NCBI GenBank assembly: GCA_910574255.1
Contig: CAJTAK010000001.1
Location: 457,779 to 521,778 of the forward strand
Source of the DNA: Clostridia bacterium
Lineage (GTDB): Bacteria > Bacillota > Clostridia > Lachnospirales > Lachnospiraceae
Direction of reading: 5' to 3'
Length of the DNA stretch: 64,000 nt
Shown: one piece after another, positions 1 to 9,802 of the stretch
Position numbering within the stretch: position 1 is the first letter of the stretch
Layout of the letters: every line of letters begins with the position of its first letter
The notes under the pieces: model-generated
Databases searched by the model: none
What the model saw: only the letters and a program-made list of their open reading frames with translations
What the model was told of the DNA's origin: nothing
Program-made: the position numbers and the translations under genes

Positions 1-723
1 GGTACGCCTTTCCTGTCTTCCTTTGGCGAATGCGATTCTTCCTTTTCATTGGTTCTTGGAAGCTTTCTGGGGCTGGTAGTAACCTTTATTCTGTATATTC
101 CAAGAAAGGTTCTGAGTTTTGTAGACTTTATGGGTGGTATTACGGAAGGCATTAAGTCCATGGTTCCGGCATTTACCATTCTGATTCTTGCCTGGACCAT
201 CGGCGGTGTGTGCAGTTCCGATTACCTGAATACGGGAGAGCTGGTAGGCAATGCGATTTCCAACTCCGCATTTCCGACGTTCCTGCTGCCGGCAGTGATT
301 ATGGTTGTGGCTGCTTTCCTTGGTTTCTCAACAGGAACCTCCTGGGGAACCATGGCAATCCTGATTCCCATTGGCGCAGCCATTGCAAGTGCGCCCCAGA
401 CACAGCATCTGCTTCTGCCTATTTTTGGGTGTACCTTAGGCGGAGCGGTTTACGGAGACCACGTATCTCCCATTTCCGATACAACCATTCTGTCCTCTAC
501 GGGAGCAGGCTGTAACCATCTGGATCATGTATCCTCTCAGATGTATTATGCATCTACCGTTTTGGTATGCTGTCTGGTTGGCCATGTGCTGATGGGGCTT
601 ATGGGCGGCAGTATGGTGGTGCCGCTGATTGTGTCGGTTGCTCTTCTTCTGGCAGCGCTGTTCGTGCTGAATCGTGTGCAGAGTAAGAAGGACAGTATTG
701 ATTATTCTCAGGTGAAGTTTTAA
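1..723 (+). CDS. Na+/H+ antiporter, NhaC family (5'-truncated by window edge)
   Basis: The reading frame is open from base 1, so this is the C-terminal part of a longer protein (about 240 residues visible; the family is usually 430-500). It is very hydrophobic, with at least five membrane segments. The stretch GDHVSPISDTTILSSTGAG near position 450-510 is the conserved ion-path motif of the NhaC/MleN family, and a GTSWGT motif precedes it. The protein is expected to be an inner-membrane exchanger of sodium for protons, possibly coupled to a carboxylate such as malate. The real start lies outside the window. A wobble-paired hairpin at 790-823 follows. Family call is firm, substrate is not. Confidence 0.85.
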   Translation, partial: GTPFLSSFGECDSSFSLVLGSFLGLVVTFILYIPRKVLSFVDFMGGITEGIKSMVPAFTILILAWTIGGVCSSDYLNTGELVGNAISNSAFPTFLLPAVIMVVAAFLGFSTGTSWGTMAILIPIGAAIASAPQTQHLLLPIFGCTLGGAVYGDHVSPISDTTILSSTGAGCNHLDHVSSQMYYASTVLVCCLVGHVLMGLMGGSMVVPLIVSVALLLAALFVLNRVQSKKDSIDYSQVKF

Positions 724-789
724 TGGGAAAGCCTATGGGGAATCCATGAAAATTCCCTGGGCGTTAAATAAGATTACCGTATGAGAAGG

Positions 790-823
790 ATTACCGCTTA
801 CCGGTGTTTCGGTGGGCGGTAAT
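790..823 (+). terminator. Hairpin after the antiporter gene
   Basis: A 14-bp stem (arms 790-803 and 810-823) closes a six-base loop. The only deviations are two U-G wobbles on the plus strand. There is no clear U-tract, so it may be a terminator or a processing/stability element between the antiporter gene and era. Confidence 0.45.
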
Positions 824-871
824 TGTTCCATAGATGGTATCCTTTGGGAATTGTGTCAGAAGGAGGAAAGG

Positions 872-1783
872 ATGAAGACAGACAATAAATCAGGCTTTGC
901 CACGCTCATGGGCAGGCCGAATGTAGGAAAATCGACCCTGATGAATCAGCTGATTGGTCAGAAGATTGCCATTACCTCCCATAAGCCTCAGACAACTCGG
1001 AACCGGATCCAGACCGTGTACACCTGTGAGGCAGGGCAGATTGTCTTTGTTGATACGCCTGGTATTCATAAAGCGAAGAATAAGCTGGGAGAATATATGG
1101 TTCATGTGGCGGAGCGGACGCTTAAGGAGGTGGATGTGATCCTCTGGCTTGTGGAACCCTCGGATTTTATCGGGGCAGGGGATCGGCATATTGCGGATCA
1201 GCTTAAGAAAGTCACGACACCGGTCATTTTGGTTATTAACAAGATTGATAAAGTGAAGAAGGAAGAGCTGCTGCCCTTTATTGATGCTTACCGGAAGATT
1301 TATGATTTTCATGAAATTGTGCCGGTATCGGCCCTTAAGGGGGATAATACGGAGGTACTGATTGAGCAGATTTTTAAGTATTTGCCCTATGGTCCAAGCT
1401 TTTATGATGAGGATACCATAACGGATCAGCCCATGCGCCAGATTGTGGCGGAGCTGATTCGGGAAAAGGCCCTTCGCTGTCTGGATGAAGAGATACCTCA
1501 TGGAATAGCGGTTTCTATTGAGAGTATGAAGACACGTTCCGGTGGTAAGGTGACGGATATTGAGGCTACTATTATCTGTGAAAAGGATTCTCACAAGGGG
1601 ATTATCATCGGAAAGCAGGGAGCCATGCTGAAAAAGATTGGAAGCGCCGCCCGGTATGAGATTGAGGAGCAGTTGGAGGGCAAGGTGAACCTGCAGCTCT
1701 GGGTGAAGGTTAAGAAGGATTGGCGGGACAGTGATTTTCTGATAAAGAATTTTGGATATAATAAGAAAGAGCTGGAAGGCTAG
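872..1783 (+). CDS. era: GTPase Era
   Basis: 303-residue ribosome-assembly GTPase that binds the 3' end of 16S rRNA. The G domain shows GRPNVGKST (G1, residues ~13-21), DTPG (G3) and NKID (G4). The C-terminal KH domain has the IIGKQGAMLKKIG loop. I chose ATG 872 because AGGAGG at 861-866 sits at ideal distance and the protein then starts just before the G1 motif as in other Era proteins; an in-frame extension to 812 has no ribosome site. The stop codon lies inside a 166-bp palindromic repeat. The neighbours, a yqzL-like gene and recO, match the usual Firmicutes order. Confidence 0.97.
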   Translation: MKTDNKSGFATLMGRPNVGKSTLMNQLIGQKIAITSHKPQTTRNRIQTVYTCEAGQIVFVDTPGIHKAKNKLGEYMVHVAERTLKEVDVILWLVEPSDFIGAGDRHIADQLKKVTTPVILVINKIDKVKKEELLPFIDAYRKIYDFHEIVPVSALKGDNTEVLIEQIFKYLPYGPSFYDEDTITDQPMRQIVAELIREKALRCLDEEIPHGIAVSIESMKTRSGGKVTDIEATIICEKDSHKGIIIGKQGAMLKKIGSAARYEIEEQLEGKVNLQLWVKVKKDWRDSDFLIKNFGYNKKELEG

Positions 1784-1945
1784 TACAACGAATATTAAGT
1801 TATTGGCAGTTTGACTTGCCTATTTTCCTGATAGCACTACTCCCCAAGCCTCGCCGCAGCCACCGCTGCGATTGCGTTTGTGAAGCAGCACTCTCAGAAA
1901 AATATTCTGCGTCAAGCTATCCAAAACTTAATTTTCGTTGTACTA
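1780..1945. repeat. 166-bp long-palindrome repeat overlapping the era stop codon
   Basis: 22-bp terminal inverted repeats (1780-1801 and about 1924-1945) match at 21 of 22 positions. The interior also folds back on itself across a centre near 1862. In the clearest part of the interior stem, mismatches fall in the direction that gives G-U pairs in minus-strand RNA. This looks like a MITE-like or palindromic repetitive unit. The TAG of era is part of the left arm, so the unit probably landed at the very end of the gene and supplied or preserved its stop. I see no second copy in the window. Confidence 0.6.
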
Positions 1946-2146
1946 GCGAAAAAGGCATAAAATAAAGGTTTTTTAAATGCATACCAAGGGACAGATTTTG
2001 TCAAGGCATTTTTATAAAAAAGAACTGGTAGTTTTTTAACAGGATAAGAAAAGTTCTCATGGAGATTCTATTGATATACTCCTTCGGGGTGGGCGGACTT
2101 CGTCCGTTAAGATATATTAATTATAGATAGAACAGAGGCGATAAGA
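1946..2146. other. Intergenic region before yqzL-like gene
   Basis: AT-rich DNA with no convincing ORF. A small hairpin, cggac-ttc-gtccg near 2093-2105, lies inside a weaker outer pairing. A promoter for the yqzL-recO pair is likely here, but I cannot fix its boxes with confidence. Confidence 0.35.
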
Positions 2147-2335
2147 ATGACATGGGAACAGTTTGAGGAGACAGGCGCAGTGAAGGATTATCTTTCCTAC
2201 CGGGAGTCCGTAGGGAGAGTGCAGTCACGGCTGGACAGGAGAGGGCCGGAAGCGGCGCAGGCAAAAAAAGAGACAGAGTATGGGACAGACAATCACAGTG
2301 ACAGGCATGATTCTGGCAGCATATCCGTACAATGA
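2147..2335 (+). CDS. YqzL-like small protein
   Basis: 62-residue protein beginning MTWEQFEETGAVKDYLSYRE. This resembles the short YqzL family (N-terminal aromatic segment, then xTGxxxxYLxYxE) that sits between era and recO in many Firmicutes. A weak ribosome site (AGAGG at 2133-2137) precedes ATG 2147. Its end overlaps the start of recO by 56 bases in another frame, suggesting translational coupling. The function of the family is unknown. The C-terminal part beyond the core motif is basic and may reflect the overlap rather than function. Confidence 0.6.
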   Translation: MTWEQFEETGAVKDYLSYRESVGRVQSRLDRRGPEAAQAKKETEYGTDNHSDRHDSGSISVQ

Positions 2336-2930
2336 TTACGATAAGCGGCTGGTTGTGCTGACAAAGGAACGGGGAAAAATTACAGTGTTTGCGAAGGGAG
2401 CCAGACGTCAGAACAGCTCTCTTCTTGCTGTATGCAATTCTTTTGTATTTGGAGAATTCTTTGTCTATGAGGGGCGCAGTTCCTTTAATCTCATGCAGGC
2501 CAAGGTGCTCAATTATTTTTCCGAGCTGAGTGCGGATGTGGAAGGGGCCTGCTATGGCTTCTATTTTTGCGAGGTGGCGGAGTATTATACAAGAGAAGCC
2601 AATGACGAGCTTCCCATGCTGAAGCTTTTGTACCAGTCTCTTCGTGCCCTTGGAAATGCCCATATTCCTGATGAGCTGGTTCGCTACATATATGAATTGA
2701 AAACCTTGGTGTTAAATGGGGAATGCCCGGTAGAATTTGATGAACTTGAGCTTAGCGATTCCGCCCGGTATACCCTGTCTTTTATTGTGGCTTCCCCGCC
2801 GGAGAAGCTGTATACCTTTACCGTATCGGAAGGAGTCTTGGGAGAACTTCGTTTTGTGCTCCATCGATGGAGGGACCTTTATATGGAAGGAAAATTCAAA
2901 TCTCTGGATATTCTGGTGGAAATGAGTTGA
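2280..2930 (+). CDS. recO: DNA repair protein RecO
   Basis: 216-residue mediator that loads RecA at gaps with RecF and RecR. The N-terminal OB fold is recognisable (TGMILAAYPYNDYDKRL, then VLTKERGKITVFAKGARR), followed by a helical C-terminal domain. It is slightly shorter than typical (about 240-250), and the zinc-binding cysteine pairs found in some RecO proteins are not visible. ATG 2280 gives the standard N-terminus although its ribosome site is weak (AAAGAGACAGAG), consistent with coupling to the overlapping upstream small gene. Confidence 0.9.
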   Translation: MGQTITVTGMILAAYPYNDYDKRLVVLTKERGKITVFAKGARRQNSSLLAVCNSFVFGEFFVYEGRSSFNLMQAKVLNYFSELSADVEGACYGFYFCEVAEYYTREANDELPMLKLLYQSLRALGNAHIPDELVRYIYELKTLVLNGECPVEFDELELSDSARYTLSFIVASPPEKLYTFTVSEGVLGELRFVLHRWRDLYMEGKFKSLDILVEMS

Positions 2931-3104
2931 AAAAAAAGGGAAAAGACGCTATACTATCATGGAATGAAGGTCACGGCAGAAGCCATAGGCGCAACATATA
3001 CCTTATTAGATGAAATCTGCATATCCTAAAAGGAGCTGTATGAGGGATATATGCAAGGTATGGACAGCAGGATATGGGACTTTCATATGCGGGGAGGTAA
3101 TTGT

Positions 3105-3698
3105 ATGAAAAAGTTAATGAGTTTATGTCTTTTGATGCTCTGTCTCTTCCTGACAGGATGTTCCGAAGAGATACCGGAGGAGAATACCATTGCTGTAGAT
3201 AAAAAGGGAGTGGTTACTTACACGGTAGTAGAGGAGTTCGGCAAGGAGTTTTATGATACGGAGGAGCTTCGGGAAGACATTGAAGAGGAGATTGGAAACT
3301 ACAACCGGAATCAGGGCTCCGATGCGCTGACACTTAAAACACTGGAAGCGGAAGAGGGAACGATTGTGATGCAGCTGGAATTTGCGGAGGCCCGGCATTA
3401 TGAAAAGTATTATGGGGATTACAGCAATGCGGTGCTGTTTGTGGGAACCATAGAAGAGGCTGGGGAGGCCGGCTATGATTTGGATGGAGAATTCTTAAGT
3501 GCGGACGGATCTTTGACAGATATCACCCAGCTATCCAATCCGGGCAGCCTGAAGGTTTTGATAACCAATGAAGCTATTTCAGTACAAGTTCCGGAGGATA
3601 TTCTATGTGTAAGTCCGTCGGGAAGTGTTGTGATTCTGGAAAAGAAGAAGGCAGTTGTAAAGGAAGAAACAAAGCAGGCCTGTATTATTTATAAATAA
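3105..3698 (+). CDS. Putative lipoprotein, unknown function
   Basis: 197 residues. The signal peptide ends in the lipobox LTGC (Cys19), so it should be lipidated and anchored outside the membrane. The mature part is acidic and carries no domain I recognise; the sequence TVVEEFGKEFYDTEEL recalls small clostridial lipoproteins of unknown role. ATG 3105 was chosen because GGGGAGG at 3091-3097 precedes it and the signal peptide then starts MKKL; an in-frame start at 3051 would add 18 residues ahead of it. It lies between recO and glyS, with only 19 bases to the latter. Confidence 0.75.
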   Translation: MKKLMSLCLLMLCLFLTGCSEEIPEENTIAVDKKGVVTYTVVEEFGKEFYDTEELREDIEEEIGNYNRNQGSDALTLKTLEAEEGTIVMQLEFAEARHYEKYYGDYSNAVLFVGTIEEAGEAGYDLDGEFLSADGSLTDITQLSNPGSLKVLITNEAISVQVPEDILCVSPSGSVVILEKKKAVVKEETKQACIIYK

Positions 3699-3717
3699 GT
3701 GAAGAGGAGATAGAATA

Positions 3718-5106
3718 ATGGAAAAGACAATGGACAAGATTGCGGCTCTGGCAAAGGCTAGGGGATTTATTTATCCCGGCTCCGAGATCTACGGCGGTCT
3801 CGCCAATACCTGGGATTACGGTAATCTGGGTGTGGAGCTTAAGAACAATGTAAAGCGTGCCTGGTGGCAGAAGTTTGTACAGGAGAATCCCTACAATGTA
3901 GGTGTGGACTGTGCGATTCTTATGAACCCCCAGACTTGGGTGGCTTCCGGACACCTGGGAAGCTTTTCGGATCCTCTGATGGATTGCAAGAGCTGTAAGG
4001 CCCGTTTCCGTGCGGATCAGCTGATTGAAGATTATATGAAGGAAAATGAGATTACGGCGGAGGGTTCTGTGGATGCCTGGTCCCAGGAGGAGATGAAGGC
4101 TTATATTGACGAGCATGCCATTGCCTGCCCTTCCTGTGGAAAGCATGATTTTACGGATATCCGTCAGTTTAACCTGATGTTCAAGACTTTCCAGGGCGTA
4201 ACCGAGGATGCGAAGAATACCGTTTATTTAAGACCTGAGACAGCGCAGGGAATTTTCGTAAACTTTAAGAATGTTCAGAGAACTTCCAGAAAGAAGGTTC
4301 CTTTTGGAATCGCTCAGATCGGAAAGTCCTTCCGGAATGAGATTACACCGGGGAACTTTACCTTCCGTACCAGGGAGTTTGAGCAGATGGAGCTGGAATT
4401 TTTCTGTAAGCCGGATACGGATCTTGAGTGGTTTGCTTACTGGAAGCAGTATTGCATTGACTGGCTGAAGTCTCTTGGCATGAAGGATGATGAGCTTCGG
4501 GCAAGAGATCATGAAAAGGAAGAGCTGAGCTTTTACAGCAAGGCTACCACAGACTTGGAATTCCTCTTCCCCTTTGGCTGGGGTGAGCTGTGGGGCATTG
4601 CGGATCGGACCGATTATGACCTGACTCAGCATCAGAATGTATCGAAGGCAGATCTGTCTTACTTTGATGATGAGACCAAGGAGAAATACATTCCTTATGT
4701 TATTGAGCCGTCATTGGGTGCGGACCGTGTGGTTCTGGCTTTCCTGTGTGCGGCTTACGATGAGGAGGAGCTGGAGGGCGGTGATATGCGTACGGTTATG
4801 CATTTCCATCCGGCGCTGGCACCTGTGAAGATTGGTGTGCTTCCCCTGTCCAAGAAGCTGAATGAGGGTGCGGAGGCTATCTATCAGAAGCTTTGTAAGA
4901 CCTATAATTGCGAGTTTGATGACAGAGGCAACATTGGTAAGCGTTATCGCCGTCAGGACGAGATTGGAACTCCCTTCTGCGTAACCTATGACTTTGAGTC
5001 TGAGGAGGATGGGGCAGTAACCGTGCGTGATCGGGATACCATGGCTCAGGTGCGTGTGAAGATTGATGAGCTGGATGCTTATTTTGCGGATAAGTTTCAG
5101 TTTTGA
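3718..5106 (+). CDS. glyS: Glycyl-tRNA synthetase, single-chain class II type
   Basis: 462-residue enzyme that charges tRNA-Gly, of the alpha-2 (GlyQS, eukaryote-like) type. Visible class II signatures: motif 1 region [20 protein letters not shown], motif 2 [20 protein letters not shown], and a motif 3 region with [10 protein letters not shown]. Two CxxC pairs (CKSC and CPSC) in the insertion probably bind zinc. Length is normal for the family. ATG 3718 follows GAAGAGGAGATAG. Single-gene operon or co-transcribed with the upstream lipoprotein. Confidence 0.96.
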   Translation: MEKTMDKIAALAKARGFIYPGSEIYGGLANTWDYGNLGVELKNNVKRAWWQKFVQENPYNVGVDCAILMNPQTWVASGHLGSFSDPLMDCKSCKARFRADQLIEDYMKENEITAEGSVDAWSQEEMKAYIDEHAIACPSCGKHDFTDIRQFNLMFKTFQGVTEDAKNTVYLRPETAQGIFVNFKNVQRTSRKKVPFGIAQIGKSFRNEITPGNFTFRTREFEQMELEFFCKPDTDLEWFAYWKQYCIDWLKSLGMKDDELRARDHEKEELSFYSKATTDLEFLFPFGWGELWGIADRTDYDLTQHQNVSKADLSYFDDETKEKYIPYVIEPSLGADRVVLAFLCAAYDEEELEGGDMRTVMHFHPALAPVKIGVLPLSKKLNEGAEAIYQKLCKTYNCEFDDRGNIGKRYRRQDEIGTPFCVTYDFESEEDGAVTVRDRDTMAQVRVKIDELDAYFADKFQF

Positions 5107-5199
5107 GCTATGAGCCGAAGGTTGACGAAATTGCCAAATAGTGATAGTTTAAAATAAGAGTATTTAAAGCTCTGTAAAAAATAACAAAGGAGTATGATT

Positions 5200-6858
5200 A
5201 TGAATCTTTCACCACTTCAGAAAGCAAGATATGAGTATGTTCCGAAGCTTCCGGCAATGCTCAGAAATGGCATCACCGAGATAGCCGTTAAAGAGGGAAG
5301 CGCTACCACCAGCGCAGCGGATCAGGAGAAAATTAAAGCACTGTTCCCGAACACTTACGGAAAGCCTGAGGTTACTTTTGAGAAGGGACAAAATACTTCT
5401 GCCGCTAAGAAGCAGGTAGTCGGCGTGATCCTTTCCGGCGGACAGGCACCTGGCGGACATAATGTCGTGTGCGGTCTGTACGATGCGCTGAAGGCGACCA
5501 ACAAAGAGAATATCCTGATCGGTTTCAAGGGAGGTCCCAGCGGACTGATTGAGGATAATTATATTGTGTTTGAGGATGCTTATATTGATCAGTACAGAAA
5601 TACCGGCGGATTTGATATCATCGGTTCCGGAAGAACCAAGCTGGAGACCGAAGAGCAGTTTGAGATTGCAACAGAGGTTTGCAAGAAGCACGGCATTACT
5701 GCTATTGTTATCATCGGCGGCGACGACTCTAACACCAATGCATGCGTGCTTGCAGAGTACATGGCGGCGCACAACACGGGTGTACAGGTCATCGGGTGCC
5801 CGAAGACCATTGACGGCGACTTAAAGAACGAGGATATTGAGATTTCCTTTGGTTTTGATACGGCAACCAAGACTTATAGTGAATTGATTGGAAACATTGA
5901 GAGAGACTGCAACTCTGCTAAGAAATACTGGCATTTCATCAAGGTTATGGGGCGGAGCGCTTCTCATGTTGCGCTGGAGTGCGCATTGGAGTGCCAGCCG
6001 AATATCTGTCTGATCTCCGAGGAGGTTAAGGAAAAGAAGCAGTCCCTGTCCGAGATCGCAGATTATATTGCGGATTCCGTAGAGAAAAGAGCGGCGAAGG
6101 GCCTTAACTTTGGCGTTGTGGTGATTCCGGAGGGCGTGGTAGAGTTCGTTCCGGAGTTCTCTGCCCTGATCGGCGAGATCAACGAACTTCTGGCAGGCAG
6201 CAAGGCAGATGCGTTTAATGTACTTCCCAATTGGAGCGAGAAGTATGCCTTTATCGAGAAAGGACTTTCGGGGGAGGCTATGGAAGTATTTGCGATTCTT
6301 CCGCAGGCGATTCAGCAGCAGCTTTTCCTTGAGAGAGATCCTCATGGCAATGTACAGGTTTCCCTGATTGAGTCCGAGAAACTGTTTGCGGCTCTCGTAG
6401 GCGACAAGCTGAAAGCTAGAAAAGAGGCAGGAACTTATGGGGGCAAGTATGCAGTCCAGACGCATTTCTTTGGCTATGAGGGAAGATGTGCATTCCCGTC
6501 CAATTTTGATGCCGACTATTGCTACTCTCTTGGTTACAATGCGTTCATGCTGATCCAGTATGGCTACAATGGCTACCTTTCCAAGGTTTCCAACCTGTCC
6601 AAGCCGGCGGAAGAGTGGGTTGCGGGCGGTATGCCGATTACCAAGATGATGAACATTGAGAGAAGACACGGTTCGGACAAGCCGGTTATCAAGAAGGCAC
6701 TTGTGGAACTGGATGGAAAGCCCTTCAAATACTTTGCGGCACACAGAGATGAGTGGGCGGTGGAGACTGCTTACGTATTCCCGGGAGCTATTCAGTATTA
6801 TGGCCCCACAGAGGTGTGCGATCTTACTACCAGAACCCTTGCACTGGAGAAAGCATAA
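5200..6858 (+). CDS. pfp: PPi-dependent phosphofructokinase, long form
   Basis: 552 residues, converting fructose 6-phosphate and pyrophosphate to fructose 1,6-bisphosphate reversibly. GGDDSNTNA has Asp where ATP-using enzymes have Gly, the hallmark of PPi use. The catalytic [10 protein letters not shown] motif and the MGRSASH substrate-binding motif are intact. Of two in-frame ATGs, 5200 is preferred because AAAGGAG (5187-5192) is then eight bases away; ATG 5194 would be too close. Together with ppdK downstream it implies a PPi-saving glycolysis typical of anaerobic clostridia. A strong terminator follows. Confidence 0.95.
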   Translation: MNLSPLQKARYEYVPKLPAMLRNGITEIAVKEGSATTSAADQEKIKALFPNTYGKPEVTFEKGQNTSAAKKQVVGVILSGGQAPGGHNVVCGLYDALKATNKENILIGFKGGPSGLIEDNYIVFEDAYIDQYRNTGGFDIIGSGRTKLETEEQFEIATEVCKKHGITAIVIIGGDDSNTNACVLAEYMAAHNTGVQVIGCPKTIDGDLKNEDIEISFGFDTATKTYSELIGNIERDCNSAKKYWHFIKVMGRSASHVALECALECQPNICLISEEVKEKKQSLSEIADYIADSVEKRAAKGLNFGVVVIPEGVVEFVPEFSALIGEINELLAGSKADAFNVLPNWSEKYAFIEKGLSGEAMEVFAILPQAIQQQLFLERDPHGNVQVSLIESEKLFAALVGDKLKARKEAGTYGGKYAVQTHFFGYEGRCAFPSNFDADYCYSLGYNAFMLIQYGYNGYLSKVSNLSKPAEEWVAGGMPITKMMNIERRHGSDKPVIKKALVELDGKPFKYFAAHRDEWAVETAYVFPGAIQYYGPTEVCDLTTRTLALEKA

Positions 6859-6924
6859 GTTGGAATAAATGTTACTGTGAATACCATGGTGTGGACAGCA
6901 ACGGAATAAATGTTAAAAAATAAA

Positions 6925-6960
6925 CAAAATCGGGTGCTTCGGCACCCGATTTTGTTGTTA
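6925..6960 (+). terminator. Intrinsic terminator after pfp
   Basis: A perfect 13-bp stem (6925-6937 and 6942-6954) closed by a TTCG tetraloop, followed by a T-rich stretch. An exact, stable rho-independent terminator; the A-rich 5' side may make it bidirectional. Confidence 0.92.
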
Positions 6961-6978
6961 AAATATGCTAAAAATGGC

Positions 6979-7006
6979 TTGACAAATTTTACATATATGT
7001 TACACT
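6979..7006 (+). promoter_or_regulatory. Probable sigma-A promoter of ppdK
   Basis: A consensus -35 TTGACA (6979-6984) is followed after 16 bases by TACACT (7001-7006) as -10. Transcription would start near 7013 and give a ~150-base leader before ppdK. Confidence 0.6.
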
Positions 7007-7009
7007 AAG

Positions 7010-7163
7010 TATGTGCGCAGGGTTGGGTCGTTGACCACATATTCGGCGCACATTTTGCGTGTAGGCAATGAGCCGTGCGGTTGGTTAAAAGGACAAGCCC
7101 TCGTGTACATTTCCTACGCAGAATGTGCACCAATGAAATTATTATTCAGGAGGAAACAGCAAC
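7010..7163 (+). promoter_or_regulatory. Structured 5' leader of ppdK
   Basis: Long untranslated leader. The segment 7048-7065 pairs with 7113-7128 (GCACATTTTGCG against CGCAGAATGTGC, plus a CCTA/TAGG extension), enclosing about 47 bases. A small hairpin GGTC-GTT-GACC lies at 7026-7036. The right arm ends about 25 bases before the ribosome site AGGAGG (7148-7153). It could be a regulatory RNA, but I do not recognise a known riboswitch class. Confidence 0.4.
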
Positions 7164-9791
7164 ATGGCAAAATGGGTTTATTTATTTAAAGAAGGCAACG
7201 CAGAGATGCGTAATCTTCTGGGCGGAAAAGGTGCGAACCTAGCAGAGATGACAGGCTTAGGGCTTCCGATTCCCCAGGGCTTTACCGTTACCACAGAGGC
7301 ATGTACTGACTATTACAACAACGGAAAGCAGATTTCTGATGAGATCAAGGAGCAGATCTTTACAGCACTTGCAGAGCTGGAAAAGCTTCAGGGCAAGACT
7401 TTTGGTGATACGGAAGATCCCCTTCTGGTTTCCGTACGTTCCGGTGCAAGGGCTTCCATGCCTGGTATGATGGATACGATTCTGAACCTTGGCCTTAATG
7501 ATGAGGCGGTGGAGGGTTTTGCAAAGAAGACAGGCAATCCCAGATTCGCTTACGATTCCTATCGCAGATTTATCCAGATGTTCTCCGACGTTGTTATGGA
7601 GATGAGCAAGACTTTCTTTGAGGGAATCTTGGACGAGGTCAAAGAAGCAAAGGGTGCGAAGTTTGACACCGACCTGACAGCAGATGATTTGAAAGAGGTT
7701 ATTGCAAAATACAAAGCCATTTATCAGGAGAAGATGGGCGAGGAATTCCCACAGGATCCCAAGATTCAGCTGATGGAGGCCGTAAAGGCCGTATTCCGTT
7801 CCTGGGATAACGAGCGTGCCATTGTATACCGCCGTATGAATGATATCCCTGGTGATTGGGGAACCGCAGTTAACGTGCAGGCAATGGTATTCGGAAACAT
7901 GGGAGATACTTCCGGAACCGGCGTTGCATTTACCAGAAATCCGGCTACCGGCGAGAAGGGCATCTTTGGTGAGTATCTGATTAATGCTCAGGGCGAGGAT
8001 GTTGTAGCAGGTATCCGTACACCTCAGCCGATTACAAAGCTGGAGGAGGATCTTCCGGAGTGCTTTAAGCAGTTTATGGAGATTGCGGGTCGTCTGGAAG
8101 ACCATTATCGTGATATGCAGGATATGGAGTTCACCATTCAGGAGGGCAAGCTTTACTTCCTGCAGACAAGGAATGGAAAAAGAACGGCACCTGCAGCGAT
8201 TCAGATCGCATGTGATCTGGTAGATGAAGGAAAGATTACACCGGAGGAAGCTGTACTTCGTATTGAGGCCAAGTCTCTGGATCAGCTTCTGCATCCCACC
8301 TTTGATCCGGAGGCATTGAAGGCTGGAGAGGTGATTGGAGAGGCCTTACCCGCATCTCCGGGAGCAGCAGCAGGCAAGGTATACTTTACCGCAGAGGATG
8401 CAAAGCATGCACGGAAGAAGGGCGAACGTGTTATCATGGTACGTTTGGAGACTTCTCCGGAGGATATCGAGGGAATGCATGCGGCAGAGGGTATTCTGAC
8501 TGTACGGGGCGGTATGACAAGCCATGCGGCAGTAGTAGCCCGTGGTATGGGAACTGCCTGTGTATCCGGCTGTGGAGAGATCAAGATTGATGAAGAAGCA
8601 AAGTTCTTTGATCTGGGCGGACACCACATTGTAGAGGGTGATTATATTTCTCTGGATGGTTCTACCGGTAAGATTTATCTTGGGGATATTAAGACTGTTG
8701 AAGCGTCCGTAAGCGGTAACTTTGGCCGTATTATGGCTTGGGCGGATGAGTTCCGCACTCTGGGTGTGCGCACCAATGCAGATACTCCTGCAGATACGAA
8801 GAATGCCATCAAGCTTGGGGCAGAGGGAATCGGCCTTTGCCGTACAGAGCATATGTTCTTTGAGCCGGAGCGTATTCCGAAGATTCGGAAGATGATTCTC
8901 TCTGAGACCGAGGAGATGAGAGAGGAAGCTCTCTGGGAGCTGATTCCTTATCAGAAGAGCGATTTTAAGGCCATGTATGAAGCTCTGGAAGGAAAGCCCA
9001 TGACAGTTCGTTACCTGGATCCGCCTCTTCATGAGTTTGTACCTACCGATCCGGAGGATATTAAGGCCTTGGCAAAGGATATGCATATGACACCGGAAGA
9101 GGTTGAGGCAAGATGTGATGAGCTTCGGGAGTTCAACCCCATGATGGGCCATCGTGGATGCCGTCTGGCTGTTACCTATCCGGAGATTGCAAGAATGCAG
9201 ACCCGTGCGGTTATGGAAGCGGCTATTGAAGTAAAGGAAGAGAAGGGCTATGATATCGTTCCGGAGATTATGATTCCTCTGATTGGAGATAAGAAAGAGC
9301 TGAAGTTCGTAAAAGAGATGGTTGTTAAGATTGCAGAGCGGGTGAAGAAAGAGAAGAATTCGGATATTCAGTATCATATCGGAACCATGATCGAGATTCC
9401 CCGTGCGGCACTGCTGGCAGGTGAGATTGCCGAGGAGGCTGAGTTCTTCTCCTTTGGTACCAATGACCTGACTCAGATGACATTCGGTTTCTCCCGTGAT
9501 GATGCAGGTAAGTTCCTGGATTCCTACTATAAGTCTAAGATTTACGAGTCTGATCCGTTTGCAAGATTGGATCAGAATGGCGTTGGTAAGCTGGTGAAGA
9601 TGGCAGTTGAGGAAGGACGAGCCACCAGACCGGATATCAAGCTTGGTATCTGCGGAGAGCACGGCGGAGATCCCTCATCTATCGAATTCTGCCATAAGGC
9701 GGGGCTGAGCTATGTGAGCTGTTCACCCTTCCGTGTGCCGATTGCTCGGCTGGCGGCGGCCCAGGCGGCGATAAACAATGTAGGAAAGTAG
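7164..9791 (+). CDS. ppdK: Pyruvate, phosphate dikinase
   Basis: 875-residue enzyme interconverting pyruvate + ATP + Pi with PEP + AMP + PPi. The N-terminal nucleotide-binding domain has KGANLAEMTGLGLPIPQGF and the RSGARASMPGMMDT loop. The central swivelling domain carries the catalytic histidine in GGMTSHAAVVARG (His454). The C-terminal TIM barrel ends with GICGEHGGDPSSIEF and the CSPFRVPIARLAAAQAAI strand. Length is normal. AGGAGG precedes ATG 7164. The last 10 codons appear to be supplied by an inserted element: a 14-bp segment at 9759-9772 recurs in the same reading frame at 11388-11401, where an alternative ppdK tail and terminator remain. Confidence 0.97.
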   Translation: MAKWVYLFKEGNAEMRNLLGGKGANLAEMTGLGLPIPQGFTVTTEACTDYYNNGKQISDEIKEQIFTALAELEKLQGKTFGDTEDPLLVSVRSGARASMPGMMDTILNLGLNDEAVEGFAKKTGNPRFAYDSYRRFIQMFSDVVMEMSKTFFEGILDEVKEAKGAKFDTDLTADDLKEVIAKYKAIYQEKMGEEFPQDPKIQLMEAVKAVFRSWDNERAIVYRRMNDIPGDWGTAVNVQAMVFGNMGDTSGTGVAFTRNPATGEKGIFGEYLINAQGEDVVAGIRTPQPITKLEEDLPECFKQFMEIAGRLEDHYRDMQDMEFTIQEGKLYFLQTRNGKRTAPAAIQIACDLVDEGKITPEEAVLRIEAKSLDQLLHPTFDPEALKAGEVIGEALPASPGAAAGKVYFTAEDAKHARKKGERVIMVRLETSPEDIEGMHAAEGILTVRGGMTSHAAVVARGMGTACVSGCGEIKIDEEAKFFDLGGHHIVEGDYISLDGSTGKIYLGDIKTVEASVSGNFGRIMAWADEFRTLGVRTNADTPADTKNAIKLGAEGIGLCRTEHMFFEPERIPKIRKMILSETEEMREEALWELIPYQKSDFKAMYEALEGKPMTVRYLDPPLHEFVPTDPEDIKALAKDMHMTPEEVEARCDELREFNPMMGHRGCRLAVTYPEIARMQTRAVMEAAIEVKEEKGYDIVPEIMIPLIGDKKELKFVKEMVVKIAERVKKEKNSDIQYHIGTMIEIPRAALLAGEIAEEAEFFSFGTNDLTQMTFGFSRDDAGKFLDSYYKSKIYESDPFARLDQNGVGKLVKMAVEEGRATRPDIKLGICGEHGGDPSSIEFCHKAGLSYVSCSPFRVPIARLAAAQAAINNVGK
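9759..9772 (+). repeat. Left direct repeat (attL-like) in the ppdK 3' end
   Basis: GCCCAGGCGGCGAT, encoding A-Q-A-A-I near the ppdK C-terminus, recurs exactly at 11388-11401, 1629 bp downstream. The flank CGGCCC/CCGCCC extends it with one mismatch. Placement in the 3' end of a gene, with the reading frame rebuilt by the incoming DNA, is the usual signature of site-specific integration. Confidence 0.65.
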
Positions 9792-9802
9792 ATTACAAAT
9801 AT

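Noticed and set aside
7010-7163. Known riboswitch (cobalamin, TPP, c-di-GMP, glycine) before ppdK
   Set aside because: None of the conserved core sequences I know could be found.
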